From Flavobacterium sp. (GTDB lineage Bacteria; Bacteroidota; Bacteroidia; Flavobacteriales; Flavobacteriaceae), in assembly GCA_023251135.1 (NCBI GenBank), contig JAHEZJ010000013.1:52990-116989 (forward strand): a DNA stretch of 64,000 nucleotides, in the 5' to 3' direction. The translations under genes and the position numbers were made by a program. The notes beneath the pieces are model-generated. The model saw only the letters and a list, made by a program, of their open reading frames with translations. It searched no databases and was not told where the DNA came from. Shown one piece after another: positions 9,132 to 16,994 of the stretch (its first letter is position 1; each line of letters begins with the position of its first letter).

Positions 9132-10979
9132 TTAGTTGATTACGATTTTTTTACTGAAATTTTCAGAACCTTTACTAATACGAACAATGTACACACCTTT
9201 TGGTACATTATTTATCGTTGATAATGAATCAGTAGTATTTAATTTCTCAAATACTTTTTGACCTAATATTGAAATTATCCCGATAGAATAGGGTGCTTCT
9301 AAATTGTTAAAATAAACCGTGAAGTTACCCTGTGAAGGGTTTGGATAGATAACCAACTCCTTTGTTGAAGCTTCTTCTGTTTCAGAAAGACCTTCTTTTA
9401 CTCGTTTGGTACCCAAATTAGAACAGGTGTCAACTCCAAATGGATCCCATTGCACCGACAGGTTAAAAGTGGTACTTGGGGCAGTAACGGTTGCTTTTCT
9501 TCTTATAGTAACATCGGCTGCAAAATTTGCCGCTCCGCCACTAAAAGTTCCGATGATGTCAATCAGAACGCCATTTTTGAATAATCCGATAGGGTCATTT
9601 CCGTTAAAAGCCAGCTCAGTTGCTGTTGTTGAAAGGTTGGCCGAACCGGTAGAATAACAACTGGAAGACATTAGGTTGTTTACGATTGTAAATTTAGCTC
9701 CCGAAGCCAAAGTTCCGGTCAGGGCTAAGCCTGTACTCCAGGAACCTGCACCGTTGGTTTGTTTTTTTATGGTATAGGCTGATAAATTTACAGCTGCTCC
9801 GGTATTGTTGGCAATAACCACTGCTTTGTTGTTTCCGGATCCTTCGATGTATTCAGAGAAAAGCAAATCGCTTGTTGTTCCTCCGGTTCCTCCACTGCTG
9901 TCGGTTGTCACGGCAATAGTGTTGCTCAACGTCGAAGTATTGGCGGCTGCATCTCTTGCATTCACATTAATGTTATAACTGGTAGAAGCTGTTAGTCCTG
10001 TGATTGTAGCTGTTAATCCTGTCACGGTTGTTTTTAAAACTCCGTTTGAATAAACGTTGTAACCGGTTACGCCTAGATTATCTGTTGAAGCGATCCAGCT
10101 CACTGTGATTGAAGTTGCAGTTTTAGCCGTAGAAGCTAAACTGGTTGGAGCGGTTGGTGCCTGAGTATCTGCCGAAGTATTCCAGATTTGATTTACATAT
10201 TCCGGATGATCGATGAAAGGGTTTCTGTTGTTTTGACGGGCATAAATCGCATTGTTTCGGGCAATTTCTCTTGCACTTACCGGATCTTGTGTGTGCCATG
10301 CCAGAAGAATGCTTAGAAATGTTGCTGTAAAAACTTTGTTGCTCGAACCGTCAAACATAGGATAAGAGTAGCCTGAAACAGTATTTTCATAACGCGTGGC
10401 AAAGTAAAAATACATTCGGGCAATATCGCCTTTGAATTCGTTGATAGGCTCAAATACAGTTCCGGAATATCCAGAAGTGGAGTTTGCCCCAAGTTTTCCT
10501 CCATTTTTAGAAATATAAGTTGGTGTATTCACCACGCCATGTGGGAAATTGGAGCGGACTCCGTTTACTTTTCCATCGGTTGGAGTGATAAAATGAGCAT
10601 CGGCTACCATCGGAGACTGTTCGTTAAAAACAGATTGGGGAATGATATGTTCTCTGTTGTAGCAGTCGCCTTCTACGACATAGTTGCCACAACGCTGTGT
10701 GGATGCTATATTATAATTGTAAGGGTCCGTTCCGGCAGGGTTTTCTGAGTACATGTCTAAAACTGTCCCGTCGTTTTCGTAAAAATTATCAATATCTGAA
10801 GTTTGATAAGTGGTGTACAAGCCAGCATAACCATTATTGGTATGTCCTTTTATGATGTTGTACAATTGTGTTTTTAAAGTGTAACCCGAGCCTGTTGCAG
10901 TGCTGTAATAGCCCGATGGAATTTGTGCAAATGATGCGGTAATAAAAAAGAATAATACATACGAGTAGATTTTTTTCAT
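9132..10979 (-). CDS. T9SS-secreted endonuclease I with FN3 and lamin-tail domains
   Basis: A 615-residue extracellular DNase. Signal peptide (1-18, ends ASFAQ); endonuclease I/NucM catalytic domain (about 20-265) with the motif CYNREHIIPQSVFN and nearby DAHFITPTDGKVNGVRSN; one fibronectin type III domain (about 275-358); a lamin-tail domain (about 368-525, starts DLLFSEYIEGSGNNKAVVIA); and a C-terminal type A sorting domain (about 543-615, ELVIYPNPSQGNFTVYF, ending in KIVIN) that directs export through the type IX system. Likely degrades environmental DNA for phosphorus or biofilm turnover (inference). A TAAATTTG box lies at 11047-11054. Stands alone. Confidence 0.9.
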   Translation of the reverse strand: MKKIYSYVLFFFITASFAQIPSGYYSTATGSGYTLKTQLYNIIKGHTNNGYAGLYTTYQTSDIDNFYENDGTVLDMYSENPAGTDPYNYNIASTQRCGNYVVEGDCYNREHIIPQSVFNEQSPMVADAHFITPTDGKVNGVRSNFPHGVVNTPTYISKNGGKLGANSTSGYSGTVFEPINEFKGDIARMYFYFATRYENTVSGYSYPMFDGSSNKVFTATFLSILLAWHTQDPVSAREIARNNAIYARQNNRNPFIDHPEYVNQIWNTSADTQAPTAPTSLASTAKTATSITVSWIASTDNLGVTGYNVYSNGVLKTTVTGLTATITGLTASTSYNINVNARDAAANTSTLSNTIAVTTDSSGGTGGTTSDLLFSEYIEGSGNNKAVVIANNTGAAVNLSAYTIKKQTNGAGSWSTGLALTGTLASGAKFTIVNNLMSSSCYSTGSANLSTTATELAFNGNDPIGLFKNGVLIDIIGTFSGGAANFAADVTIRRKATVTAPSTTFNLSVQWDPFGVDTCSNLGTKRVKEGLSETEEASTKELVIYPNPSQGNFTVYFNNLEAPYSIGIISILGQKVFEKLNTTDSLSTINNVPKGVYIVRISKGSENFSKKIVIN

Positions 10980-11301
10980 AAATAGCAGTAGTTAAATTTG
11001 GTTTTTTAATAAACGAGTGTTTCCTGTTTGAATTTATTAATTGTCTCAAATTTACTACTTTATGAAACACGTTGCGTTAAGCGATGTTTAAATTAAGATA
11101 ATTTTTCTTACGGTTGTAAAGAGGACCGCGAAGGCGCGTGGATGCTACGTTTTTTATTTTTTAGCACACAGCTGCAAGCCCATTGGTTTTGTTGGGTTAG
11201 AGATAAAGGTTAGATTTTTAAGAAAGAACTATAGACCAAAAAGAAGATGGGTAAAGTGAAAAAAAACTTTGCGTCTTAGCGAGCAATTTTTTCAGTAGTC
11301 T
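10980..11301. other. Intergenic region without a gene
   Basis: 322 bases. It holds the candidate promoter of the nuclease at 11047-11054 and, at 11267-11290, two to three units of the octamer repeat (CTTTGCGT, CTTAGCGA) just before the stop of the next gene. A weak partner CCGCGAAGGCGCG lies at 11128-11140 in inverted orientation. No credible small ORF was found. Confidence 0.5.
11047..11054 (-). promoter_or_regulatory. Candidate -7 box TAAATTTG of the nuclease gene
   Basis: Exact TAnnTTTG match on the minus strand, 68 bases before the start at 10979. No matching TTTG -33 element at the usual spacing, so the call rests on the -7 box alone. Confidence 0.4.
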
Positions 11302-12819
11302 TTACTTCGGAAATGCCGCACTCTGATAAGCGCCCAAATCGGGTGGAGATGTTCTGGTTTTTCCAATAATATCCTGAGCAACATTATAAGCCTGATTTCC
11401 TTTCGCGAAAGCGGTAGAAGTATTGTCAATGTTGAACAGGTTCTTGGCTACATTAAAGAACTTTGGATTCTCGTTTAGAATGATCTGGTTGTAGTGCGCG
11501 GGATCTGTTTTAAATTGATAATCGGGATTGGTCGTAGAACTGCTGAATTTTACTAAGCAGTTGTTGAGCTGATATACAAAGGCTGTCGCAGCATTTTTAC
11601 TCAGATTGAATTCGTTAGTACCCGATCCGTAAATGATACAATTGTTAAAAGTTGCCTGTGTCAGCGGATTTGTTTCCGGCACGGCATTGGCCAGACTATT
11701 GCTGAGCTGAACCGCAAATTGCGAATTGTTGGACCAGCTGTTATTGAAAGTACAATGCGTGAACTTGTAGTTTCCGCCATATACGCAGGATAAACTGGCC
11801 AGTCCGGCATAATTAATCACGATGTTTTCTCCGTTTATGCGCGCATTTTGAGCCAGTATTCCGTATTCGGCAGAATTGTAAATCTGCGTATTTTTGATTT
11901 GAATAGTCGAAGCAGCGTCGGGATTTTTGAAATTTAAACCTATAACAGCATTTTTCAGGGTAAGGTGGTTTATGGTGTGATTGGTACTTCCATTTGCAAA
12001 AATAACCGAGTTCCATTGCCCCGGAATATTGTCGTAAAGTGATTCTAAGCGATCGCCTTCAAATACCACTTCATTCTCTAATTTAGGAGTTGCCGATGTT
12101 GTTCCGTTAATGTGTAAAGAGGCTTTGTCGTCAATAAAAAGCCCTGAATTGGCGTGGAAAAACACACGTGCTCCTGCTTCAAAAGTGACAGTTTTATTTT
12201 TGGGAACTCCCGCATATCCGTAGATAACATAAGGTTTTTGTTTGGTGAAAAGCAATTCATTTCCGTTTACAGGATCATTGTCATCGAGATAAAAACCATC
12301 TACATCTTTGCCTTCAATTTTAATTTTCTCTTTGCTTCCGTCGGGATTTTGCTTCGGATAAAGAAAAACAGCATCCTGAATCAGTGTGACCAAAGCGACT
12401 TCCTGAAGGTTCGCACCGCTGTCAAACTGAATTTTATCGGTATATAAAAAGTCGGTTGGGTTGGCATCTGTGATATCTGCGGTGGTTTCTACAAAAATAT
12501 ACAAGCTGTCTTTGGCTAAAAGTGTGACGTCTTTGAAGATTTTACCTTTGTTTCCGCTCGTCCCGTCAACCGTCATTCGGTATTTTGAATTTAAGCCGTT
12601 TTTGAGCTGAATGACCGGAATTGAAATGTCATTTTTGCTTCTATTGTACACTTTAAGCTGGTAGGTAGCAGAGCCAATATTTTTAAAAACAGTATCCAGA
12701 TAAACGGTGTCTTTTGAAAACTTCAAATCTCCGGAACTGGCAACGGTATCAAAATCAGTTCGGCAAGAGCTGAAAGTTATAAGTAATCCGAAAATAAGAA
12801 GTATAAAGTATTGACGCAT
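11302..12819 (-). CDS. Outer-membrane lipoprotein with right-handed beta-helix-like domain
   Basis: 505 residues with a lipoprotein signal peptide, LLITFSSC with the lipidated cysteine at residue 19. Residues about 30-150 look like an immunoglobulin-like beta domain (GDLKFSKDTVYLDTVFKNIG resembles the DUF1573-type N-terminus). The middle and end (about 190-490) show short recurring beta turns typical of right-handed parallel beta-helices (TINHLTLKNAVIGLNFKN, IQIKNTQIYNSAEYGILAQN, YKFTHCTFNNSWS). Such folds often bind or cleave polysaccharides, but no catalytic motif is recognisable, so no enzyme activity is claimed. Its start is preceded by a GCCACAGnTTAAAA-type repeat. Stands alone. Confidence 0.75.
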   Translation of the reverse strand: MRQYFILLIFGLLITFSSCRTDFDTVASSGDLKFSKDTVYLDTVFKNIGSATYQLKVYNRSKNDISIPVIQLKNGLNSKYRMTVDGTSGNKGKIFKDVTLLAKDSLYIFVETTADITDANPTDFLYTDKIQFDSGANLQEVALVTLIQDAVFLYPKQNPDGSKEKIKIEGKDVDGFYLDDNDPVNGNELLFTKQKPYVIYGYAGVPKNKTVTFEAGARVFFHANSGLFIDDKASLHINGTTSATPKLENEVVFEGDRLESLYDNIPGQWNSVIFANGSTNHTINHLTLKNAVIGLNFKNPDAASTIQIKNTQIYNSAEYGILAQNARINGENIVINYAGLASLSCVYGGNYKFTHCTFNNSWSNNSQFAVQLSNSLANAVPETNPLTQATFNNCIIYGSGTNEFNLSKNAATAFVYQLNNCLVKFSSSTTNPDYQFKTDPAHYNQIILNENPKFFNVAKNLFNIDNTSTAFAKGNQAYNVAQDIIGKTRTSPPDLGAYQSAAFPK

Positions 12820-12834
12820 TTGTTTGGCTTTTTT

Positions 12835-12915
12835 GCCACAGTTTAAAAGGATTAAAAAGATTTTTTACGCAGTGAAGAAATATTTTAATCTGTGAAAATC
12901 TGTGTAATCTGTAGC
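12835..12915. repeat. GCCACAG...CTGTAGC paired repeat upstream of lipoprotein gene
   Basis: A GCCACAGTTTAAAA-like arm at 12835-12848 and a TAATCTGTAGC arm ending at 12915 face each other; between them ATCTGTG occurs three times at 9-10 base steps. The same architecture, better preserved, occurs at 26425-26507, also about 20 bases upstream of a minus-strand start codon. Confidence 0.6.
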
Positions 12916-13068
12916 ATAAAAAAAAATCTTTGCAACAGATCAATATTAATGTTTTTGTAAAAATAGCAAAAAACTTACATGTTTGAAGTTGAATTTTAAT
13001 TTTAGAATGTGATTTTCGAATTTGTATCTCATCTTTTCTTTAATTTTACGATTTTAAAGTCTATTTTA

Positions 13069-13500
13069 ATGAATTATACAAAAGAACAGATTTTAGCGCA
13101 CTGTAATGAGTTTTCTAAAAACACATTGATGGAAACGCTAAAAATAGAATATGTTGACGCAGGAGCTGATTTTTTAACTGCAAAAATGCCTGTAAACCCT
13201 TTTGTTCACCAGCCAATGGGCTTGTTACACGGCGGTGCTTCGGTTGCTCTGGCCGAAAGTGTAGGGAGTGCGGCATCCTTCTTTTTTATCAATCCAAACG
13301 AACAAGAAGTACGCGGAATAGAAATTTCGGCGAATCACCTGAAAAGTATCAGAGAAGGGTGGGTTTTCGGAACAGCGCGAATCATTCACAAAGGAAAAAG
13401 TATTCATCTGTGGGAAATTAAAATTACCGACGAGGCCGGAAATTTGATTTCGCTTTGCAAACTGACCAATATGGTTTTGGACAGAAAGAAAACAGTATAG
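13069..13500 (+). CDS. PaaI/MenI-type hotdog thioesterase, probable DHNA-CoA hydrolase
   Basis: A 143-residue hotdog-fold thioesterase. The family signature is HQPMGLLHGGASVALAES, with the conserved HGG loop and a downstream Glu expected in the active site, and the length is typical for the PaaI group. The frame extends 20 codons upstream, but ATG at 13069 (MNYTKEQIL) is the natural start. Its stop is four bases before isochorismate synthase, so the two are co-transcribed. That context points to hydrolysis of 1,4-dihydroxy-2-naphthoyl-CoA in menaquinone synthesis; the role is inferred from the neighbour, and a general acyl-CoA thioesterase remains possible. Confidence 0.85.
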   Translation: MNYTKEQILAHCNEFSKNTLMETLKIEYVDAGADFLTAKMPVNPFVHQPMGLLHGGASVALAESVGSAASFFFINPNEQEVRGIEISANHLKSIREGWVFGTARIIHKGKSIHLWEIKITDEAGNLISLCKLTNMVLDRKKTV

Positions 13501-13504
13501 AAAT

Positions 13505-14575
13505 ATGAATGATTTTTTTTCTAAAATTAAAGTACAGTACGAAAAGCGTTTGCCTTTTGTGATGTATTCTAAACCCAATTCCAATACTATTTTTGCGCTT
13601 TTGCAGCAAAATGACAGGCTGCATAAAATTTCTGATTATAAAGAAAAAGGTTTTGTTTTTGCTTCTTTTGATGAAAAACAACTGATACTGATTCCGGAAA
13701 ATGAATCTGAAATTTTAACAACAGTACAGGAAGAGATTCTTTTTGAAAGTACCGAAATAGAAACTTCAGAGCTTGATAGTGAAGCCAGGTTGCAATATGA
13801 AACGTTGGTTTCAAAAGGAATTCAGGCGATTAAAAACGATGAATTCAAAAAAGTAGTGCTGTCCAGAAGCGAAAAAGTAGCTTTAGCCGAATTTGATTTT
13901 GTTGCTACTTTTCAACATTTGATTCAGTTGTATCCCACGACTTTATCGTATGTGTTTTTTCATCCAAAAATTGGTTTCTGGATGGGAGCAACTCCTGAGC
14001 GACTGCTGAAAGCCAATGGCAATGTTTTTGAAACCGTGGCTTTGGCCGGAACACAGAAAGCAACGCTGGAAACCGATATCTTATGGCAGCAAAAAGAAAA
14101 GGACGAGCAGCAATATGTAACCGATTTTATTGTCAAGAGATTACGGGAAGTAGCTTCTTCGGTTGAGGTAACGGAACCTTACAGCGTGAAAGCAGGATCT
14201 ATCTGGCATATTAAAACAGATATTTCGGGAGTATTAAATGACAATTCGACTTTGGAAGAAGTAATCGATACACTGCATCCAACTCCGGCAGTTTGTGGTT
14301 TGCCAAAGAAAAAAGCAAAAGCATTTATTGTAGAGAATGAAAATTACGATCGGACTTTTTACACCGGTTTTCTGGGAGAATTAAACAGCAGCTTTGCTCA
14401 TGAAGATATAAGTTCTGATTTCTACGTAAATTTACGAAGCATGCAAATTCAGGAGAATACTGCCATTTTATATATGGGCTGCGGTATTACCAAAGAAAGC
14501 GTTCCTGAAAAAGAATGGGAGGAAAGCGTAAACAAATCGATGACGATGAAAAGAGTATTAAGAGTTATGAGTTAG
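13505..14575 (+). CDS. menF: Isochorismate synthase (chorismate-binding enzyme)
   Basis: Isomerises chorismate to isochorismate, the entry to menaquinone (or siderophore) synthesis. The 356-residue protein has the chorismate-enzyme fold signatures in the C-terminal two thirds: KVVLSRSEK, WMGATPERLL, FETVALAGTQK, HPTPAVCGLPKKKA and YDRTFYTGFLGE. The N-terminal third is divergent, as usual. It follows the hotdog thioesterase by four bases, and no siderophore genes are nearby, so the menaquinone role is preferred. Its last codons (GTT ATG AGT TAG) are made of heptamer repeat units that continue into the intergenic region, so the C-terminus may have been shaped by the repeat. Confidence 0.9.
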   Translation: MNDFFSKIKVQYEKRLPFVMYSKPNSNTIFALLQQNDRLHKISDYKEKGFVFASFDEKQLILIPENESEILTTVQEEILFESTEIETSELDSEARLQYETLVSKGIQAIKNDEFKKVVLSRSEKVALAEFDFVATFQHLIQLYPTTLSYVFFHPKIGFWMGATPERLLKANGNVFETVALAGTQKATLETDILWQQKEKDEQQYVTDFIVKRLREVASSVEVTEPYSVKAGSIWHIKTDISGVLNDNSTLEEVIDTLHPTPAVCGLPKKKAKAFIVENENYDRTFYTGFLGELNSSFAHEDISSDFYVNLRSMQIQENTAILYMGCGITKESVPEKEWEESVNKSMTMKRVLRVMS

Positions 14576-14685
14576 AAGTTATGAATTATGAGTTTTCAGT
14601 CGCAGTCGCAGTTTTCAGTTACTGAGACTGAGACTAAACTTGAAACTTGAAACAAAGAAAACTTAAAACAAAGAAAACAAAAAAC
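14562..14685. repeat. Short-period repeat array overlapping the menF stop codon
   Basis: Five heptamers in register from 14562 (GAGTTAT, GAGTTAG, AAGTTAT and so on), the first two containing the last sense codons and the stop of menF. From 14597 the period changes to six to eight (CAGTCG twice, CAGTTTT) and is mirrored at 14623-14641 by ACTGAGACTGAG, so CAGT and ACTG units can pair in a hairpin. The array then becomes A-rich (GAAACTT, GAAACAA) up to the bshB1 start. Confidence 0.75.
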
Positions 14686-14686
14686 A

Positions 14687-15403
14687 ATGAAACTAGATAT
14701 ATTAGCCTTTGGGGCACATCCGGATGATGTAGAATTAGGTTGTGCGGGAACCATTTTAAAAGAGATATCACTGGGTAAAAAAGTAGGTATCGTCGATTTA
14801 ACGCGTGGGGAATTGGGAACCCGTGGTACAGCTGAAATTAGAGATGCGGAGGCAAAAGAAGCGGCAAAAATATTAGGCGTACTGGTTCGTGAAAACTTAG
14901 GTATGCGTGATGGCTTTTTTACAAACGACGAAAAACATCAGTTGGAAGTAATTAAAATGATTCGGAAGTACAAACCGGAGATCGTATTGTGTAATGCAAT
15001 TGACGACCGTCATATTGATCATGGTAAAGGAAGTAAATTAGTGTCGGATGCCTGCTTCTTGTCTGGATTGTCAAAAATCGAAACCTCGATAGATGGAGAA
15101 GGGCAGGAAGCCTGGAGACCAAAGGTGGTGTACCATTATATTCAATGGAAAAACATCGTGCCGGACTTTGTAGTAGATATTACAGGTTTTGAAAAGAAAA
15201 AGGTAGAAGCTGTTTCGGCATACAAAACGCAGTTTTACGACCCGAATTCGAAAGAGCCTGCAACGCCAATTACGAGTAAAAACTTCTTTGAAAGTTTAGA
15301 TTATCGTGCGAAGGATTTAGGAAGGCTTGTTGGTAAAGAATTTGCCGAAGGTTTTACTGTTGAAAGGTGTTTGGCAGTCAATAGTTTAGAAAATTTACTG
15401 TAA
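14687..15403 (+). CDS. bshB1: Bacillithiol biosynthesis deacetylase BshB1
   Basis: Removes acetate from N-acetylglucosaminyl-L-malate in bacillithiol synthesis. The 238-residue LmbE/PIG-L-fold protein has the zinc-site motif AHPDDVELGCAGT at residues 10-22, the LTRGELGTRGT loop and the second metal-binding motif DDRHIDHGKG near residue 108. Bacillithiol is known from many Flavobacteriia. It is preceded by a 110-base repeat-rich spacer after menF and followed by tRNA-His. Cytoplasmic. The family match (start MKLDILAFGAHPDD) is very good. Confidence 0.93.
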   Translation: MKLDILAFGAHPDDVELGCAGTILKEISLGKKVGIVDLTRGELGTRGTAEIRDAEAKEAAKILGVLVRENLGMRDGFFTNDEKHQLEVIKMIRKYKPEIVLCNAIDDRHIDHGKGSKLVSDACFLSGLSKIETSIDGEGQEAWRPKVVYHYIQWKNIVPDFVVDITGFEKKKVEAVSAYKTQFYDPNSKEPATPITSKNFFESLDYRAKDLGRLVGKEFAEGFTVERCLAVNSLENLL

Positions 15404-15484
15404 ATTTTTCATTTTTTTCTTTGCAGAACTCAACATTAGTTATATATTTGCACTCGCTAAGCAGAAATGCACAAGCAGAAAAAT

Positions 15485-15559
15485 GGTGGTTGTAGCTCAG
15501 TTGGTTAGAGTAGCGGTTTGTGGTGCCGCGGGTCGCCGGTTCGAACCCGGTCAGCCACC
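15485..15559 (+). tRNA. tRNA-His (GTG)
   Basis: Cloverleaf folds fully. Acceptor GTGGTTG (15486-15492) pairs with CAGCCAC (15552-15558); the extra G at 15485 pairs with C at 15559, the G-1:C73 pair diagnostic of tRNA-His. D arm GCTC/GAGT, anticodon stem GCGGT/GCCGC around TTGTGGT with anticodon GTG, and T arm GCCGG-TTCGAAC-CCGGT are all present. CCA is not encoded. A strong terminator follows ten bases later. Confidence 0.97.
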
Positions 15560-15568
15560 CAGAAATTT

Positions 15569-15598
15569 AAAGCCTTGAAGAAATTCAAGGCTTTTTTT
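15569..15598 (+). terminator. Terminator of tRNA-His
   Basis: AAAGCCTTGAA, GAAA tetraloop, TTCAAGGCTTT followed by more T (to about 15597). Perfect 11-bp stem with a stable tetraloop and T-run. Confidence 0.9.
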
Positions 15599-15599
15599 G

Positions 15600-15996
15600 T
15601 GCGCTGAATTGAAAACGCCAGTTTTTATCAATTCCACTTTGGTCCATTGTGGGAGTCTCCGAAATTTTATTCTTTTCTATGGTGGTCTATGGTTTCAACT
15701 GTAGGGCAAGCCGGTATGGTATTATTCAATTAAAAATAGTGTTCCATGATTTTTATCATGAAATAGCAGGAAGCGTGCTACTATCTTTACCCCACTAAAC
15801 AGATATTTAGTTTTTGGAAGGATATCGTTTAGTAAAAAAAAGCTGCACGGTCAAGGAAGTGTGCCGCTTTCTCCTGAGTCGAATACAAATTTATAATTTG
15901 AATATTTTGTAATAGACCCCAATAAAAACAAAAATGTAGAGAATCGTTTCGACTTAGGAGTTTTTACTTTAAAGAGTAGTTGTATTTAAAAATAAC
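15600..15996. other. Unexplained region after tRNA-His with two stem-loops
   Basis: About 400 bases with no credible ORF. Two structures are visible. ACTAAAC-A-GATAT at 15794-15806 pairs with ATATCGTTTAGT at 15822-15833. CTCCTGAGTCGAA at 15871-15883 pairs with TTCGACTTAGGAG at 15948-15960 (one mismatch), enclosing an AT-rich palindrome CAAATTTATAATTTG. No copy of the tRNA 3' end was seen, so an integration scar is not supported. It could encode a small RNA or be a decayed element. Confidence 0.4.
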
Positions 15997-16023
15997 AAAA
16001 AAGCATGACGATTAAGTCATGCT
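15997..16023 (-). terminator. Terminator of the zinc metallopeptidase gene
   Basis: AGCATGAC (16002-16009) / GTCATGCT (16016-16023), loop GATTAA; on the minus strand the stem is followed by TTTTTTG. It lies 32 bases past the stop at 16055. Confidence 0.85.
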
Positions 16024-16054
16024 AAATTGGTTGTTATAATTTGGTTTATGAATA

Positions 16055-16900
16055 TTATATTTCATCAAAAGTATTCCCCTGTTTGATATCTCCTGTAGAA
16101 AAACCTTTTTTGAACCAGTACATTCTCTGCTCAGAGGTACCGTGAGTAAAGGAATCCGGGACAACTTGTCCTTGCATTTTACTCTGAATGGCATCGTCTC
16201 CAACAGCATTGGCAGCACTTAAAGCTTCTTCAATATCACCGGGGTCTAAGTTTTTTTGATTGTAATGTGCCCACACTCCGGCATAAAAGTCGGCCTGTAA
16301 TTCCAGGGCTACCGAAAGCTTGTTGGCTTCAGCCTGACTCTTTCCTTCCTGTGCCTGATGCATTTTCGCCGAGGTTCCCAGCAATGTTTGTATGTGGTGC
16401 CCAATTTCGTGCGCAATAACGTACGCAATAGCAAAATCACCACCTTTGGCACCAAATTTACTTTTTAGTTCCTCAAAGAAGCCTAAATCCATATAAACCT
16501 TTTGGTCGCCCGGGCAATAAAATGGTCCTGATGCCGACGATGCGCCTCCACATGCCGTGTTTACAGCTCCTCTGAAAAGTACTAATTTTGGGTTTTTATA
16601 GGTCATGCCGTTTTCGGCAAATATTTTACCCCAAATGTCTTCGTTGTCGGCAAGATTAACTCTCACAAATTGTCCTAGTTCTTCATCTTCTTTGCTCAAT
16701 GGGGCTGCAGCTTCGGTGGATTGCTGTCCGCCTTGCATTTGTTCCAGTATAGGGGTAATCATTTGGGCATTTTCGCCGCCAAAAACATTTAATAGTAAAA
16801 TAATAATACCAATAATTCCACCGCCAACGGCAACTTTACCGCCAGAAATTGATCGTCTGTCTTCAACATTATCACTTTGTCTTCTACCTTGCCATTTCAT
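16055..16900 (-). CDS. Putative neutral zinc metallopeptidase (YpfJ family)
   Basis: A 281-residue membrane-anchored zincin-like protein. The N-terminus MKWQGRRQSDNVEDRRS, a single hydrophobic segment (about 24-40, GGGIIGIIILLLNVF), the CPGDQKVYMDLGFF block and the zinc motif HEIGHH (near residue 164) in YVIAHEIGHHIQTLLG all match the YpfJ/KPN_02809 family, which keeps this order almost unchanged across bacteria. Substrate and physiological role are unknown. The catalytic domain should face the periplasm. It has its own terminator and is separated from the kinase gene by 94 bases on the same strand. Confidence 0.9.
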   Translation of the reverse strand: MKWQGRRQSDNVEDRRSISGGKVAVGGGIIGIIILLLNVFGGENAQMITPILEQMQGGQQSTEAAAPLSKEDEELGQFVRVNLADNEDIWGKIFAENGMTYKNPKLVLFRGAVNTACGGASSASGPFYCPGDQKVYMDLGFFEELKSKFGAKGGDFAIAYVIAHEIGHHIQTLLGTSAKMHQAQEGKSQAEANKLSVALELQADFYAGVWAHYNQKNLDPGDIEEALSAANAVGDDAIQSKMQGQVVPDSFTHGTSEQRMYWFKKGFSTGDIKQGNTFDEI

Positions 16901-16994
16901 AGTAATTTGAATTTTAGTTGATTAGGATTTGTGTTGTACGAATTTATATTTTTTTTAGGAATAACGCGCAGTAATAGTCCGATTTAGTTCTAAA

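Noticed and set aside
15485..16054. Integrated element at tRNA-His
   Set aside because: No duplicate of the tRNA 3' end, no integrase and no phage or ICE gene was seen within reach.
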